Numbered from the stretch's first letter, positions 18,291-27,637 are shown. The stretch: 64,000 bases of DNA from Rugamonas rivuli (GCF_009380165.1 NZ_WHUF01000008.1:248001-312000); one strand, 5' to 3'. Made by a program: numbers and translations. The notes: generated by a model from the letters alone, not told the origin.

Positions 18291-18477
18291 AAAAATCTCT
18301 TTCGCAGAAGTGGCTTAGCCACTGCCAGGACGGACAGGTAGCAAGCTACTGGCCGGGCAACAAATCATTTCCCTGGCTCCTTCATCTGTCCGTTGACGAA
18401 AATTTCCTGGCTATTTTTTTGTTTAGATTCTGGCTTTGCGACGGCCCGCCGCGGTGGGACCTATTCGTCATAGATGC
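18291..18477. other. Low-GC intergenic stretch with small palindromes
   Basis: The stretch contains the palindromes AGTGGCTTAGCCACT and GTAGCAAGCTAC in close succession, and a separated inverted pair GACGGACAG / CTGTCCGTT about 60 bases apart. It probably includes the promoter of the minus-strand gene at 17778 and the far edge of the imported segment. No gene was seen here. Confidence 0.4.
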
Positions 18478-19692
18478 CTATTTTTTGAGAATTTTCTCCA
18501 CCGGCGACGGCCGCAGGCGGAAGGCGTCGGGCATGCCGGAGCCCAGCAGCGGCCGCAGGTACAGGCGGAAGGCGTCGGTCACGTCGGTGCCGCTGGCGCT
18601 GATGAACTCGTCCTCCATCACGCGCGTCTTGCCGGCCACATCGGACAAGGCCATCAATTCATAGTCGACCGAGTAGAAACCGGTGCGCTTGATCGCCACC
18701 GAGCCGTCGCGCCCGCCCCACATGGCGAACTGCACCGCCTTCTCGCCGACTTCCCGCGCCTCGCGCTGGTCCACGTCCGACACGCAGCCGATGAACGAGC
18801 GTTGCAGATAGCCGAAGGTGTCGCCGCGCACGCGCTTGATGCCCAGCTTGGCCTTGATCTCGTCGCACAGCAAATCGGCCAGCGCGCCCGTGCCCGACAG
18901 CTGCACATTGCCGTGCGCGTCGCGCTCCACTTCCTTGGCCAGCAGGCTGGCGATCGGCTCGCCCGACGCATCGTGGATGCCTTCGGACACGGCGATCACG
19001 CAGCGGCCATAGCGCGCATAGGTGGCTTTGACATCGGCCAGGAACTGCTCCAGCGAGAACACCCGCTCCGGCAGGTAGATCAGGTGCGGGCCGTCGTCCG
19101 GGAACTTCTTGCCCAGCGCGGCGGCGGCGGTCAGGAAGCCGGCGTGGCGGCCCATCACCACGCCCACATACACGCCCGGCAACGAGGCGTTGTCCAGGTT
19201 GGCGCCGGCGAACGCCTGCGCGACAAAGCGCGCGGCCGACGGGAAGCCCGGCGTGTGGTCGCTGCCGACCAGGTCGTTGTCTATGGTCTTGGGAATGTGG
19301 ATGCAGCGCAGCGGATAGCCGGCCTGCTGCGCCTGCTCGCTGACGATGCGCACCGTGTCCGATGAATCGTTGCCGCCGATGTAGTAGAACTGCTCGATCT
19401 CATGCGCGCGCAGCACCTTGAAGATTTCCTCGCAATACGGCAGGTCCGGCTTGTCGCGCGTGGAGCCCAGCGCCGACGACGGCGTGGCCGCCACCAGCTC
19501 CAGGTTGTGGCTGGTTTCGCGGGTCAGGTCGACCAGGTCTTCGTTGATGATGCCGCGCACGCCGTGCAGCGCGCCGTAGACGCGGCTGACGTCGCGGAAG
19601 CGGCGCGCCTCCAGCACCAGGCCCGCCAGCGACTGGTTGATGACGGCGGTCGGACCGCCTCCCTGTGCGACCAGAATTTTTCCCGACGACAT
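18478..19692 (-). CDS. pfp: 6-phosphofructokinase, probably pyrophosphate-dependent
   Basis: The 404-residue phosphofructokinase family protein has AQGGGPTAVINQSLAG (phosphoryl donor loop), IGGNDSSDT, HIPKTIDNDL and VVMGRHAGF. In ATP-dependent enzymes the donor-site motif is GGDGS and the catalytic loop PGTIDND. An Asp after GGN and the Lys in PKTIDND are hallmarks of the PPi-using group, so a reversible PPi enzyme is likely. That would serve both glycolysis and gluconeogenesis. The fructose-phosphate-binding region MGRHAGF is intact. Donor choice is inference from two motifs. Confidence 0.86.
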   Translation of the reverse strand: MSSGKILVAQGGGPTAVINQSLAGLVLEARRFRDVSRVYGALHGVRGIINEDLVDLTRETSHNLELVAATPSSALGSTRDKPDLPYCEEIFKVLRAHEIEQFYYIGGNDSSDTVRIVSEQAQQAGYPLRCIHIPKTIDNDLVGSDHTPGFPSAARFVAQAFAGANLDNASLPGVYVGVVMGRHAGFLTAAAALGKKFPDDGPHLIYLPERVFSLEQFLADVKATYARYGRCVIAVSEGIHDASGEPIASLLAKEVERDAHGNVQLSGTGALADLLCDEIKAKLGIKRVRGDTFGYLQRSFIGCVSDVDQREAREVGEKAVQFAMWGGRDGSVAIKRTGFYSVDYELMALSDVAGKTRVMEDEFISASGTDVTDAFRLYLRPLLGSGMPDAFRLRPSPVEKILKK

Positions 19693-19749
19693 GCGCGCTC
19701 CTCCGTGTAGTTTGAACCGGCTTGCTGCAACGAGACTATAGCGCGACTT

Positions 19750-21759
19750 TCACCGCGCACCGATATTCTTGTCGAGGAATTTCTCGACCCGGTTCCAGAA
19801 GTCGTAGCGGGTCTTGGGCAGCGCCCAGCCGTGGCCCTCGTCCGGATACTCTATCCATTCGACGTTGGGATTGGTCTGCTTGACGGCCTTGTAGAACTTG
19901 GTGCCATGCGGCAGCGGCACGCGCATGTCGGCGCCGCCGTAGGCCAGCAGCAGCGGCTGCTTGATGCGCGCCGCCTGCAGCAGCGGCGACGTGGCCTTCA
20001 GCTGCTCCGCGTCCTTGACCGGATCGCCGACCATCTCCACCATGCCGTACTGGCGCCAGCCGTCCGACATGTCCGATATATAGGCCCAGTGGCCGTCGTG
20101 CAGCAGGTTGATGTCGGTCACGCCCAGCCAGTCGATGCCGCACTGGTACAGGCCGGGATCGTTGATCAGGCCCATCAGCGTGGCATAGCCGCCGTAGCTG
20201 GCGCCGGCGATGCAGATGCGCTTGGGATCGGCCGTGCCCTGCTCGATGGCCCAGCGCGTGCCGTCGGCGATATCGTCCTGCATCTTCAAGCCCCATTGCT
20301 TCCAGCCGGCCAGGTAGTGGCGCGCGCCGAAGCCCTTGCTGCCGCGGTATTCCGGCTCCAGCACGGCGTAGCCGCGCGAGGCCAGGAACTGCGCCTCCGG
20401 CTCCCACGCCAGGTTGCCGCCGCGGACGTAAGGGCCGCCGTGCACCAGCACCACCATCGGCAGGTTCTTGCCGCCGCCTTGTGGTACGGTCAGCCAGGCC
20501 GGGATCTCCAGGCCGTCGCGCGCCTTGTAGCGCACCATGGTCCTGTGCGCCATCTGCGTCGGGTTGATGGTCGGGTGGCTGGCGCCGACCGCGCTCAGCT
20601 GCATGGTGTCGCGGTTGTACAGGAAGGTGCGCGACGGCCACACGTCGCTGAAGGACGTGACCAGCACCCATGGCGCTTCCGGCCGCGTCGGCGGCGTCAG
20701 CAGGTTGATGGTGTTGGGCAGCATGCCGTCTATCTTGTCCTGCATCGCCTTCATCGCCGCGTCGAACCACACGGTGCCGGCGGCGTCGGTCATGTAGCGC
20801 ACGCCGAGGATTTTGTGCTGGTCCATGATCAGGTGGCCGTCGAAATCGTAGCCGTCCAGCGTCACCACCGGATCGTCGGAAATCTTGTTGGTGGCGAAAT
20901 CGTAGCTGTGCACCGAGGCGATGTTGCTCTTGCGGTTGATGACGACGTACAGCGTGCCGTTCGGCCCGAACGCCAGCGGCGTGAAGGCGCCCTTGCCGCC
21001 GGTGTAGCTGTCGAACGCGGTCAGCCGGCGCCATTCATTGTTGGCCGGATCGCGGTAGTAGATTTCGCTGGTGCGGTCTTTCGAGGTCATCGTCAGGCGC
21101 GGCTCGCCCTTGTTATCCAGCAGCCAGCCCATGCTCGCGCCGGGACGGGCGATGGTGGTCGCCACGCGGCCGGTCACGGTGTTGATGCGCTGCAGGTCGA
21201 TGTAGTCCACCTGGCCGGGGCCGCTGATGCTGCTGTTGAGCACATACATGGATTCGGAATCCTGCGCTCCGTCCTGGTCCAGCATATACGTGTGCCAGGG
21301 CAGCAGATCGCGCGTCTGTATGCCGCTGAAGCCGCTGGTGATGAAGGGCGTGCCGTTGCGCATCGCCAGCTGGCGGAAGCCGGTGCCGTCGCGGTTGATC
21401 GCGTACAGGCCGGGCGCGTAGCGCTGGTCGCCCTGGGCCAGCGTGCGGTCGGCGGCGGTGAAGGCCAGGCGCTGGTCGCTGATCCACTGGAACCTGCCGA
21501 TGTCGGCATCGCTGAAATTGCCCACCACTTTGACCGTGTTCGGGCCCAGCTCGACCACGGCGAGGCGGTCGCGCTTGTCCTTGGCGCCGACTTTCACGGC
21601 CAGGTATTTGCCGCTGGGCGACAGCAATGCCCCGCTGAATTCGGGGTTGCTGAAGAAGTCTTCGACCGACGGCCGGGCCGGCGGCGCGTCGGCCGCCTGG
21701 GCGGTGGAGAAAGCCTGGCCGAGGGCGCAGGCCAGTAGCAGGATGGTGCGGAGTGTCAT
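19750..21759 (-). CDS. Exported S9-family prolyl oligopeptidase-like serine peptidase
   Basis: The protein has 669 residues. A signal peptide (LRTILLLACALGQAFSTAQA) is followed by a beta-propeller region of about 370 residues and a C-terminal alpha/beta-hydrolase domain. The catalytic triad is visible: Ser in IAGASYGGYATL, Asp in YGGADMRVPL, His in PDEGHGW. The HGGPYVRG oxyanion motif is present. These periplasmic enzymes (dipeptidyl or acylaminoacyl peptidases) trim small peptides. It is on the same strand as the phosphofructokinase gene, 57 bases upstream of it. Confidence 0.9.
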   Translation of the reverse strand: MTLRTILLLACALGQAFSTAQAADAPPARPSVEDFFSNPEFSGALLSPSGKYLAVKVGAKDKRDRLAVVELGPNTVKVVGNFSDADIGRFQWISDQRLAFTAADRTLAQGDQRYAPGLYAINRDGTGFRQLAMRNGTPFITSGFSGIQTRDLLPWHTYMLDQDGAQDSESMYVLNSSISGPGQVDYIDLQRINTVTGRVATTIARPGASMGWLLDNKGEPRLTMTSKDRTSEIYYRDPANNEWRRLTAFDSYTGGKGAFTPLAFGPNGTLYVVINRKSNIASVHSYDFATNKISDDPVVTLDGYDFDGHLIMDQHKILGVRYMTDAAGTVWFDAAMKAMQDKIDGMLPNTINLLTPPTRPEAPWVLVTSFSDVWPSRTFLYNRDTMQLSAVGASHPTINPTQMAHRTMVRYKARDGLEIPAWLTVPQGGGKNLPMVVLVHGGPYVRGGNLAWEPEAQFLASRGYAVLEPEYRGSKGFGARHYLAGWKQWGLKMQDDIADGTRWAIEQGTADPKRICIAGASYGGYATLMGLINDPGLYQCGIDWLGVTDINLLHDGHWAYISDMSDGWRQYGMVEMVGDPVKDAEQLKATSPLLQAARIKQPLLLAYGGADMRVPLPHGTKFYKAVKQTNPNVEWIEYPDEGHGWALPKTRYDFWNRVEKFLDKNIGAR

Positions 21760-21831
21760 AGGTGGATTCGGAGTGGCGTATCACCGGACAATAGCATCAA
21801 GTTGTTAAATCCGCCACACTCGCCGTGTATC

Positions 21832-23886
21832 TTAAAGTTCCGGCGCGCGGATGTAGTCGACCATCGCGCTGGTCTGCTGGTCCGGCGCCGGCGTGAGCAG
21901 GCTGACCGCGATCATCGTCAGCAGCCCGGCCGGTACGCCGAAGATGCCGGCCGACATGGGCGCGATGTGCAGCCACTGGCCGGCCGCGCTGCCGCCCAGG
22001 ATGGGATTGGTGTGCAGCATGTAGTACAGGCAGACGGTGAAGCCGGCCGTCATGCCGGCCAGCGCGCCCTGGTAATTGGCGCGCTTCCAGAATACGCCCA
22101 GCACCAGCGCCGGGAACAGCGTCGAGGCGGCCAGCGAGAAGGCCGCGCCCACCAGCGACAGGATGTCGCCCGGCTTTTGCGAGGCCGCATAGGCGGCGAT
22201 GAAGGCCACGCCCAGCAGCAGCAGCTTGGAGATCGTCACCCGCTTCTGGGTCGAGGCGGCGCGGTCGACGATCTTGTAGTAGACGTCGTGCGACAGCGCG
22301 TTGGAGATCGCCAGCAGCAAGCCGTCGGCGGTCGACAGCGCGGCGGCCAGGCCGCCCGCCGCCACCAGGCCGGACACCACGTAGGGCAGGCCGGCGATCT
22401 CCGGCGTGGCCAGCACCAGCACGTCGGCGTCGATGGTGATCTCGGCCAGCTGCACCACGCCGTCGTGGTTGATGTCGCTGATGCTGAACAGCGGATTGAG
22501 CTTGTCCACATTGGCCCAGTACGACACCCAGTTGGGCAGGTGGGCATAGTCGCTGCCGACCAGCGCGCTGTAGATGTCGTACTTGACCAGCACCGCCAGC
22601 GCCGGGATGGTCAGGTAGATCAGCAGGATGAAGAACAGCGTCCAGAACACCGACACGCGGGTCTCGTGCACCGACGGCGTGGTGTAGGAGCGCATCAGGA
22701 TGTGCGGCAGCGCGGCCGTGCCCATCATCAGGCAGAACACCAGCGCCAGGAAGTTGTTGCGCTTGATGTCCGAAGTTTCCTTGTCGCCGGGATAGGGCGT
22801 GGCGTGCGGCGTGATCGGTTCGGCGCGTGCCAGGTTTTGCGTGCGCGCCTCGGCCCAGCTGCGCGCCGCCTCGTCGGCGTTTTTCGGATAGGCGATCAGC
22901 GCCCGCTCGGCGTTGCGGATGTCGAGCAGCGAAGCGTTGCGCAGCTTGACGCTGTCGAGCTTGCGCTGCACTTCGATGCGGCCCGCTTCCCACGAGGCCG
23001 GCAGCTTGCGGATGCGGGCTTCGTAGTCGTCGGCGCGCTGGCGGAAGATGGCGCGCACCTCGGCTTCACGCGGATCGTTTTGCAGCACCTGCTCGCGCGC
23101 GCTGAGCTTGGGCAGCAGCTTGCCGTAGGCGACTTGCGGAATGGGGTTGTCGCTGTGCTTGCCGGACAGCCAGACCGCCGGCATCAGGAAGGCCACCAGG
23201 ATGATGATGTATTGCGCCACCTGGGTCCAGGTGATGGCGCGCATGCCGCCGAGGAAGGAGCACACCAGAATACTGGCCAGGCCGAGGAAGATGCCGACCG
23301 AGAAATCGACGCCGGTGAAGCGCGAAGCGATCAGCCCGACCGCGTAGATCTGCGCCACCACGTAGGTGAAGGAGACGATGATGGTGGCGGCCACCGCCAG
23401 GATGCGTACGGCGCGGCCGCCGCGGTTGTCGCCGTGGCCGCCGCCGTAGCGGGCGGCCAGGAAGTCGGGGATGGTGTACTGGCTGAACTTGCGCAGATAC
23501 GGCGCGATCAGCAGCGCCACCAGGCAGTAGCCGCCGGTCCAGCCCATGATGTAGGCCAGGCCGTCGAAGCCGTGCAGATACAGGCCGCCGGCCAGGCTGA
23601 TGAAGCTGGCGGCGGAAATCCAGTCGGCGGCGGTGGCCATGCCGTTGAACATGGCCGGCACCCGGCGGCCGGCGACATAGTATTCGAGCACATTGGAGGT
23701 GCGGCCCAGCACGCCGATCGACGCGTACAGCACGATGGTGGCGAACATGAACAGGTAGCCGATCCAGACGCGCGACATGCCTTCCTGCTCCAGCACGGCG
23801 AGCGCGACCAGGAAGCAGGCGAAGCCGGCCGTGAACAGCAGGTAGTAGCTGCTCAGGCGGCGGAAGAAGCTGCGCTGGGTGCTCAT
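21832..23886 (-). CDS. Sodium:solute symporter, large subunit (VC_2705/ActP-like)
   Basis: The 684-residue inner-membrane symporter has the SSS fold, about 13 hydrophobic segments. Near residues 200-330 it has a large hydrophilic insert, rich in charged and Ala residues, typical of the subgroup that pairs with a small DUF4212 protein. SSS landmarks are YYVAGRRVPAMFNGMATAADWISAASF and VVSGLVAAGGLAAALSTADGLL. The start is taken at ATG 23886, which overlaps the stop of the small subunit as ATGA; the longer open frame upstream is not coding. Acetate or a similar short carboxylate is the presumed substrate. Confidence 0.9.
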   Translation of the reverse strand: MSTQRSFFRRLSSYYLLFTAGFACFLVALAVLEQEGMSRVWIGYLFMFATIVLYASIGVLGRTSNVLEYYVAGRRVPAMFNGMATAADWISAASFISLAGGLYLHGFDGLAYIMGWTGGYCLVALLIAPYLRKFSQYTIPDFLAARYGGGHGDNRGGRAVRILAVAATIIVSFTYVVAQIYAVGLIASRFTGVDFSVGIFLGLASILVCSFLGGMRAITWTQVAQYIIILVAFLMPAVWLSGKHSDNPIPQVAYGKLLPKLSAREQVLQNDPREAEVRAIFRQRADDYEARIRKLPASWEAGRIEVQRKLDSVKLRNASLLDIRNAERALIAYPKNADEAARSWAEARTQNLARAEPITPHATPYPGDKETSDIKRNNFLALVFCLMMGTAALPHILMRSYTTPSVHETRVSVFWTLFFILLIYLTIPALAVLVKYDIYSALVGSDYAHLPNWVSYWANVDKLNPLFSISDINHDGVVQLAEITIDADVLVLATPEIAGLPYVVSGLVAAGGLAAALSTADGLLLAISNALSHDVYYKIVDRAASTQKRVTISKLLLLGVAFIAAYAASQKPGDILSLVGAAFSLAASTLFPALVLGVFWKRANYQGALAGMTAGFTVCLYYMLHTNPILGGSAAGQWLHIAPMSAGIFGVPAGLLTMIAVSLLTPAPDQQTSAMVDYIRAPEL

Positions 23887-24155
23887 GCGCGCCGCTCCGG
23901 TAAATCCGGCGCGGCGGCGCGGTCGAGCCGCCGCATGCGCCACGCGTAGATGGCCAGGATGGCGAGGTAGACCAGCGACGCGCCCTGCGCCGCCAGGTAG
24001 AACGACAGCGGCCAGCCGAACACGCTCAGCCCGGTCAGCTCGCGCGCGAAGAAGGCGGCGCAAAAGCCGGTGGCCAGCCAGAGCAGCAGCAGGATGGCGG
24101 TCAGGCGGCGCGTCTTTTGCCAGTGCCGGGCGCGGGTGAGCGGAGGGTTAGCCAT
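23883..24155 (-). CDS. DUF4212 small subunit of sodium:solute symporter
   Basis: The 90-residue protein has two membrane segments: ILLLLWLATGFCAAFFARE and SFYLAAQGASLVYLAILAIY. The GFPLxF-like motif (here VFGWPLSFYLAAQ) and the Arg-rich C-terminus are typical of the small partner of two-component SSS transporters. The ATG at 24155 overlaps the end of the sensor kinase gene by 8 bases and the large subunit start by 4. Four genes are therefore translationally linked: regulator, kinase, small subunit, large subunit. Confidence 0.88.
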   Translation of the reverse strand: MANPPLTRARHWQKTRRLTAILLLLWLATGFCAAFFARELTGLSVFGWPLSFYLAAQGASLVYLAILAIYAWRMRRLDRAAAPDLPERRA

Positions 24156-25677
24156 AGTAGGGCGCTTCGCTTTCTTCTTCCGGTGCTTGCGGCGGCAGCG
24201 GGAAGCTGAGCCGGAACAGCGCGCCCGGCAGCTTGGCCAGCTGCGCGCGCGGGTTGTTGTAGATGTCGACTTCGGCGCCGTGTTGCTGGGCGATCTCGCG
24301 CACGATGGCAAGGCCCAGGCCGCTGCCCTCGGCGCTGTTGCCGAGGATGCGGTAGAAGCGTTCGAACACCCGCGTGCGCTCGGCCGGCGCGATGCCCGGC
24401 CCGGTGTCCTCGACTTCCAGCAGGCTGTGCTCGTCACCGGCGCGCACCCGCACGGTGACGCTGCCGCCGGCCGGCGTGTAGCGCAGCGCATTGTCGATCA
24501 GGTTGGACAGCAGCTCGCGCAACATGGTCGGATTGCCGACGATCTGCACCGGCGCGGCCGGCGCTTCGTAGCCGAGGTCGATGCGCTGGGCGAACGAGGC
24601 CGGCACCCAGTCCTGCACTGCGCTGCGCGCCAGCTCCGACAGTTCCAGCGGCAGCATGGCGGTGCCGGCCTGCGGCTGGTTCTCGGCGCGGGCCAGGGCC
24701 AGCAGTTGATTGACCAGGCGCGTGGCTGCCTCCGAACTCTTGGCCAACTGCTCCAGCGAGCGGTGGATTTCGCCGCTGTCGGTCTGGCGCAGCGCCAGTT
24801 CGGACTGCATGCGCATGCCCGCCAGCGGCGTGCGCATCTGGTGCGCGGCGTCGGCGATGAAGCGCTTCTGCATCTCGATCGACAAGGACAGCCGCGCCAG
24901 CATGTCGTTGAGCGAATTGACCAGCGGCGAGATTTCCTCAGGCACCTGGTTGGAGGCGATCGGGCTCAGGTCGTCCGAGCTGCGCGCACGTATCCGTTCC
25001 TGCAATTGCGCCAGCGGCGACAGGCCGCGCGCCAGCGCAAACCACACCAGGGCCAGCACGATGGGCAGGATGATGAACTGCGGCAGGATCACGCCCTTGA
25101 TGATGGCGTTGGCCAGCTGGCCGCGCTTTTCCAGCGTCTCGGCCACCTGCACCAGCGCCAGCTGCGGCTCGTCGCCGCCGGCGCGCTCCAGCCGCACGTA
25201 GGCGTAGGCCACGCGCACCGGCGTGCCGTGCATGGTGTCGTTGCGGAAGCGCACGCTGGCGCGCGGCTTGTCGTCCTCGTCGATGACCGGCGGCGGCAGG
25301 TCGCGGTCGCCGTCCACATGTTCGCCGCGCGGACCCTGGATCTGGAAGTAGACGCTGTCGACATCATCGGCGCGCAGGATGTCGCGGGCCGGGCCGGACA
25401 GGCCCTTGATGACCTTGCCGTCCACCGCGTGCACCTGCTGCGCCAGCACGGTGACGCTGTCTTCCAGCGCGTGGTCGAAGGGCTGGTTGGCGATGGACTT
25501 GGCGACCAGGTAGGTGATGGCGATGCTCATCGGCCACAGCAACAGCAGCGGTGCCAGCATCCAGTCGAGGATCTCGCCGAACAGCGAGTGCTGGATATCG
25601 TCGTCGGCCTCGGCCGCGGGCGGCTGGTAGTCCAGCTCCAGTTCTGACGGCGGTTGCGGTGCGGCCGGCGGTATCAC
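24148..25677 (-). CDS. Sensor histidine kinase, TctE/QseC-like
   Basis: The 509-residue membrane kinase has TM1 near residues 39-58, a periplasmic sensor region of about 130 residues, TM2 near 193-215, and a HAMP-like linker. The HisKA helix carries phospho-acceptor H279 in ADAAHQMRTPLAG, followed by N, G1 and G2 boxes (LSNLIDNALRYTP, VEDTGPGI, GSGLGLAIV). It starts with GTG at 25677, overlapping the regulator stop as GTGA; the long open frame before it only shadows the regulator. By linkage it probably senses the substrate of the adjacent symporter, as TctE does for tricarboxylates. Confidence 0.9.
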   Translation of the reverse strand: MIPPAAPQPPSELELDYQPPAAEADDDIQHSLFGEILDWMLAPLLLLWPMSIAITYLVAKSIANQPFDHALEDSVTVLAQQVHAVDGKVIKGLSGPARDILRADDVDSVYFQIQGPRGEHVDGDRDLPPPVIDEDDKPRASVRFRNDTMHGTPVRVAYAYVRLERAGGDEPQLALVQVAETLEKRGQLANAIIKGVILPQFIILPIVLALVWFALARGLSPLAQLQERIRARSSDDLSPIASNQVPEEISPLVNSLNDMLARLSLSIEMQKRFIADAAHQMRTPLAGMRMQSELALRQTDSGEIHRSLEQLAKSSEAATRLVNQLLALARAENQPQAGTAMLPLELSELARSAVQDWVPASFAQRIDLGYEAPAAPVQIVGNPTMLRELLSNLIDNALRYTPAGGSVTVRVRAGDEHSLLEVEDTGPGIAPAERTRVFERFYRILGNSAEGSGLGLAIVREIAQQHGAEVDIYNNPRAQLAKLPGALFRLSFPLPPQAPEEESEAPYYG

Positions 25678-26354
25678 TTGGCGGCGTCCGAGTATTTCTC
25701 CAGGCAGTAGCCCAGTCCGCGCACGGTGGCGATGCGGATGCCGCCGACCTCGATCTTCTTGCGCAGCCGGTGCACATAGACTTCGATCGCGTTGTTGCTC
25801 ACTTCCTCGCCCCATTCGCACAGGTGGTCGACCAGCTGCTCCTTGGACACCAGGCGGCCGGTGCGGGCCAGCAGGATTTCCAGCAAGCCCAGCTCGCGCG
25901 CCGACAGGTCCAGCATCTGCTCGTTGATGTAGGCGCTGCGGCCGACCTGGTCGTAGCTGAGCGGGCCGTGCTTGACCACGGTGGCGCCGCCGCCGGCGCC
26001 GCGCCGGGTCAGCGCCCGCACCCGGGCTTCCAGTTCGGACAGCGCGAAGGGTTTGGCCATGTAATCGTCGGCGCCCAGGTCGAGGCCGTTGACGCGCTGC
26101 TCGATCGAATCGGCCGCCGTCAGTATCAGCACCGGCAGCAGCGAGGCGCGGGCGCGCAGCCGGCGCAGCACTTCCAGGCCGGACAGCTTGGGCAGGCCCA
26201 GGTCGAGGATCAGCAGGTCGAATTCCTGGGTCGAGAGGGCGGTATCGGCTTCCTGGCCGTTGCTGACGCAATCGATGGCATAACCGGACTGGCGCAGCGA
26301 GCGGGTCAGGCCGTCGGCCAGTACGCTGTCATCCTCGGCAAGTAAAATACGCAT
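25674..26354 (-). CDS. OmpR-family response regulator, TctD/QseB-like
   Basis: The protein has 226 residues. The receiver domain shows the acidic pair LLAEDD, phospho-acceptor D51 in LLILDLGLP, a Thr in LILTAAD and Lys in MAKPF. The C-terminal winged helix shows the OmpR recognition region SNNAIEVYVHRLRKKI and IATVRGLGYCL. The start is ATG 26354, with GGAG eight bases upstream; a GTG three codons earlier is too near that site. It is the first gene of the four-gene symporter operon and divergent from recA. Confidence 0.92.
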   Translation of the reverse strand: MRILLAEDDSVLADGLTRSLRQSGYAIDCVSNGQEADTALSTQEFDLLILDLGLPKLSGLEVLRRLRARASLLPVLILTAADSIEQRVNGLDLGADDYMAKPFALSELEARVRALTRRGAGGGATVVKHGPLSYDQVGRSAYINEQMLDLSARELGLLEILLARTGRLVSKEQLVDHLCEWGEEVSNNAIEVYVHRLRKKIEVGGIRIATVRGLGYCLEKYSDAAK

Positions 26355-26449
26355 GTAAGACACTCCGGCTGCAGAAGCTTGTATTGTGTTTCATTTCCCT
26401 CAAGGTGGCGAGTTTTTGTGCTGTCTCAAAAATTGTTTAAAAATCGTGC

Positions 26450-26478
26450 TTGCATTAAGCACTGTTTTTTTATACAGT
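26450..26478 (+). promoter_or_regulatory. recA promoter with overlapping LexA (SOS) box
   Basis: TTGCAT at 26450-26455 and TACAGT at 26473-26478 with exactly 17 bases between form a sigma-70 promoter. The perfect LexA operator CTGT-N8-ACAG lies at 26462-26477, extended to 8-base arms (AGCACTGT / ACAGTGCT), and covers the spacer and -10. LexA binding would block RNA polymerase, the expected SOS control of recA. Confidence 0.9.
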
Positions 26479-26527
26479 GCTGCCTGTACCGACGAATTTG
26501 CACCCACCTACTGGTTGAAAGAACATT

Positions 26528-27637
26528 ATGGACGATAAAAAAGCTGTTGTACCTGCATCTGAAAAGGCTAAGGCGCTGGCTGCCGCGCTGGCACAGATTG
26601 AAAAGCAATTCGGCAAAGGCTCCGTAATGCGCATGGACGCCAACACGCCGATCGAGGACGTACAGGTCGTGTCGACCGGTTCGCTGGGTCTGGATATCGC
26701 CCTGGGCGTCGGCGGCCTGCCGCGCGGCCGCGTGGTGGAAATCTACGGTCCGGAATCGTCGGGTAAAACCACGCTGACCCTGCAAACCATCGCGGAAATG
26801 CAAAAACTGGGCGGCACCTGCGCCTTTATCGACGCCGAACACGCGCTGGACGTCGGCTACGCACAGAAACTGGGCGTCAACCTGCACGAACTGCTGATCT
26901 CGCAGCCGGACACCGGCGAACAGGCCCTGGAAATCTGCGACGCGCTGGTGCGCTCCGGTTCGGTGGACATGGTCGTGGTCGACTCCGTCGCCGCGCTGAC
27001 CCCACGCGCCGAGATCGAAGGCGACATGGGCGATTCGCTGCCGGGCCTGCAAGCCCGTCTGATGTCCCAGGCGCTGCGCAAGCTGACCGGTTCGATCAAC
27101 CGCACCAACACCCTGGTCATTTTCATCAACCAGATCCGTATGAAGATCGGCGTCATGTTCGGCAGCCCGGAAACCACCACCGGCGGTAACGCGCTGAAGT
27201 TCTACGCCTCCGTTCGCCTGGACATCCGCCGCACCGGCTCGATCAAATCGGGCGACGAGGTGATCGGTAACGAAACCAAGGTCAAGGTCGTCAAGAACAA
27301 GATCGCGCCGCCGTTCAAGGAAGCGCACTTCGACATCCTGTACGGCGCCGGCACCTCGCGCGAAGGCGAGATCCTGGACCTGGGCGTGGAAGCGAAGATT
27401 GTCGAGAAGTCCGGTTCCTGGTACAGCTACAACGGCGAGCGCGTCGGCCAGGGCAAGGACAACGCCCGTATCTTCCTGCAAGAGCGTCCTGAGCTGGCAT
27501 GGGAAATCGAAAACAAGGTCCGCGAATCGCTGGGCGTGCGCGCACTGCCACCGCTGGCCGCCGACAAGGGCGACACCGTCGTCAAGCTGAAATCCGTCGA
27601 CAAGGCGGACAAGGGCGACAAGGCCGACGCCGCGTAA
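26528..27637 (+). CDS. recA: Recombinase RecA
   Basis: RecA forms filaments on single-stranded DNA, drives strand exchange and triggers LexA self-cleavage. The 369-residue protein has IEKQFGKGSVMRM near the start, Walker A GPESSGKTTLTL, the MVVVDSVAAL Walker B strand, loop L1/L2 region MSQALRKLTGSI and NTLVIFINQIRMKIGVMFG. The C-terminus has a Lys/Asp-rich tail, as usual for regulation of DNA binding. It is preceded by a textbook SOS promoter and followed by recX, with a hairpin terminator between them. Confidence 0.98.
   Translation: MDDKKAVVPASEKAKALAAALAQIEKQFGKGSVMRMDANTPIEDVQVVSTGSLGLDIALGVGGLPRGRVVEIYGPESSGKTTLTLQTIAEMQKLGGTCAFIDAEHALDVGYAQKLGVNLHELLISQPDTGEQALEICDALVRSGSVDMVVVDSVAALTPRAEIEGDMGDSLPGLQARLMSQALRKLTGSINRTNTLVIFINQIRMKIGVMFGSPETTTGGNALKFYASVRLDIRRTGSIKSGDEVIGNETKVKVVKNKIAPPFKEAHFDILYGAGTSREGEILDLGVEAKIVEKSGSWYSYNGERVGQGKDNARIFLQERPELAWEIENKVRESLGVRALPPLAADKGDTVVKLKSVDKADKGDKADAA

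Noticed and set aside
23887..24063. Upstream extension of the symporter frame
   Set aside because: It overlaps the DUF4212 gene, is Arg-rich and non-hydrophobic; ATG 23886 forms the usual ATGA overlap.
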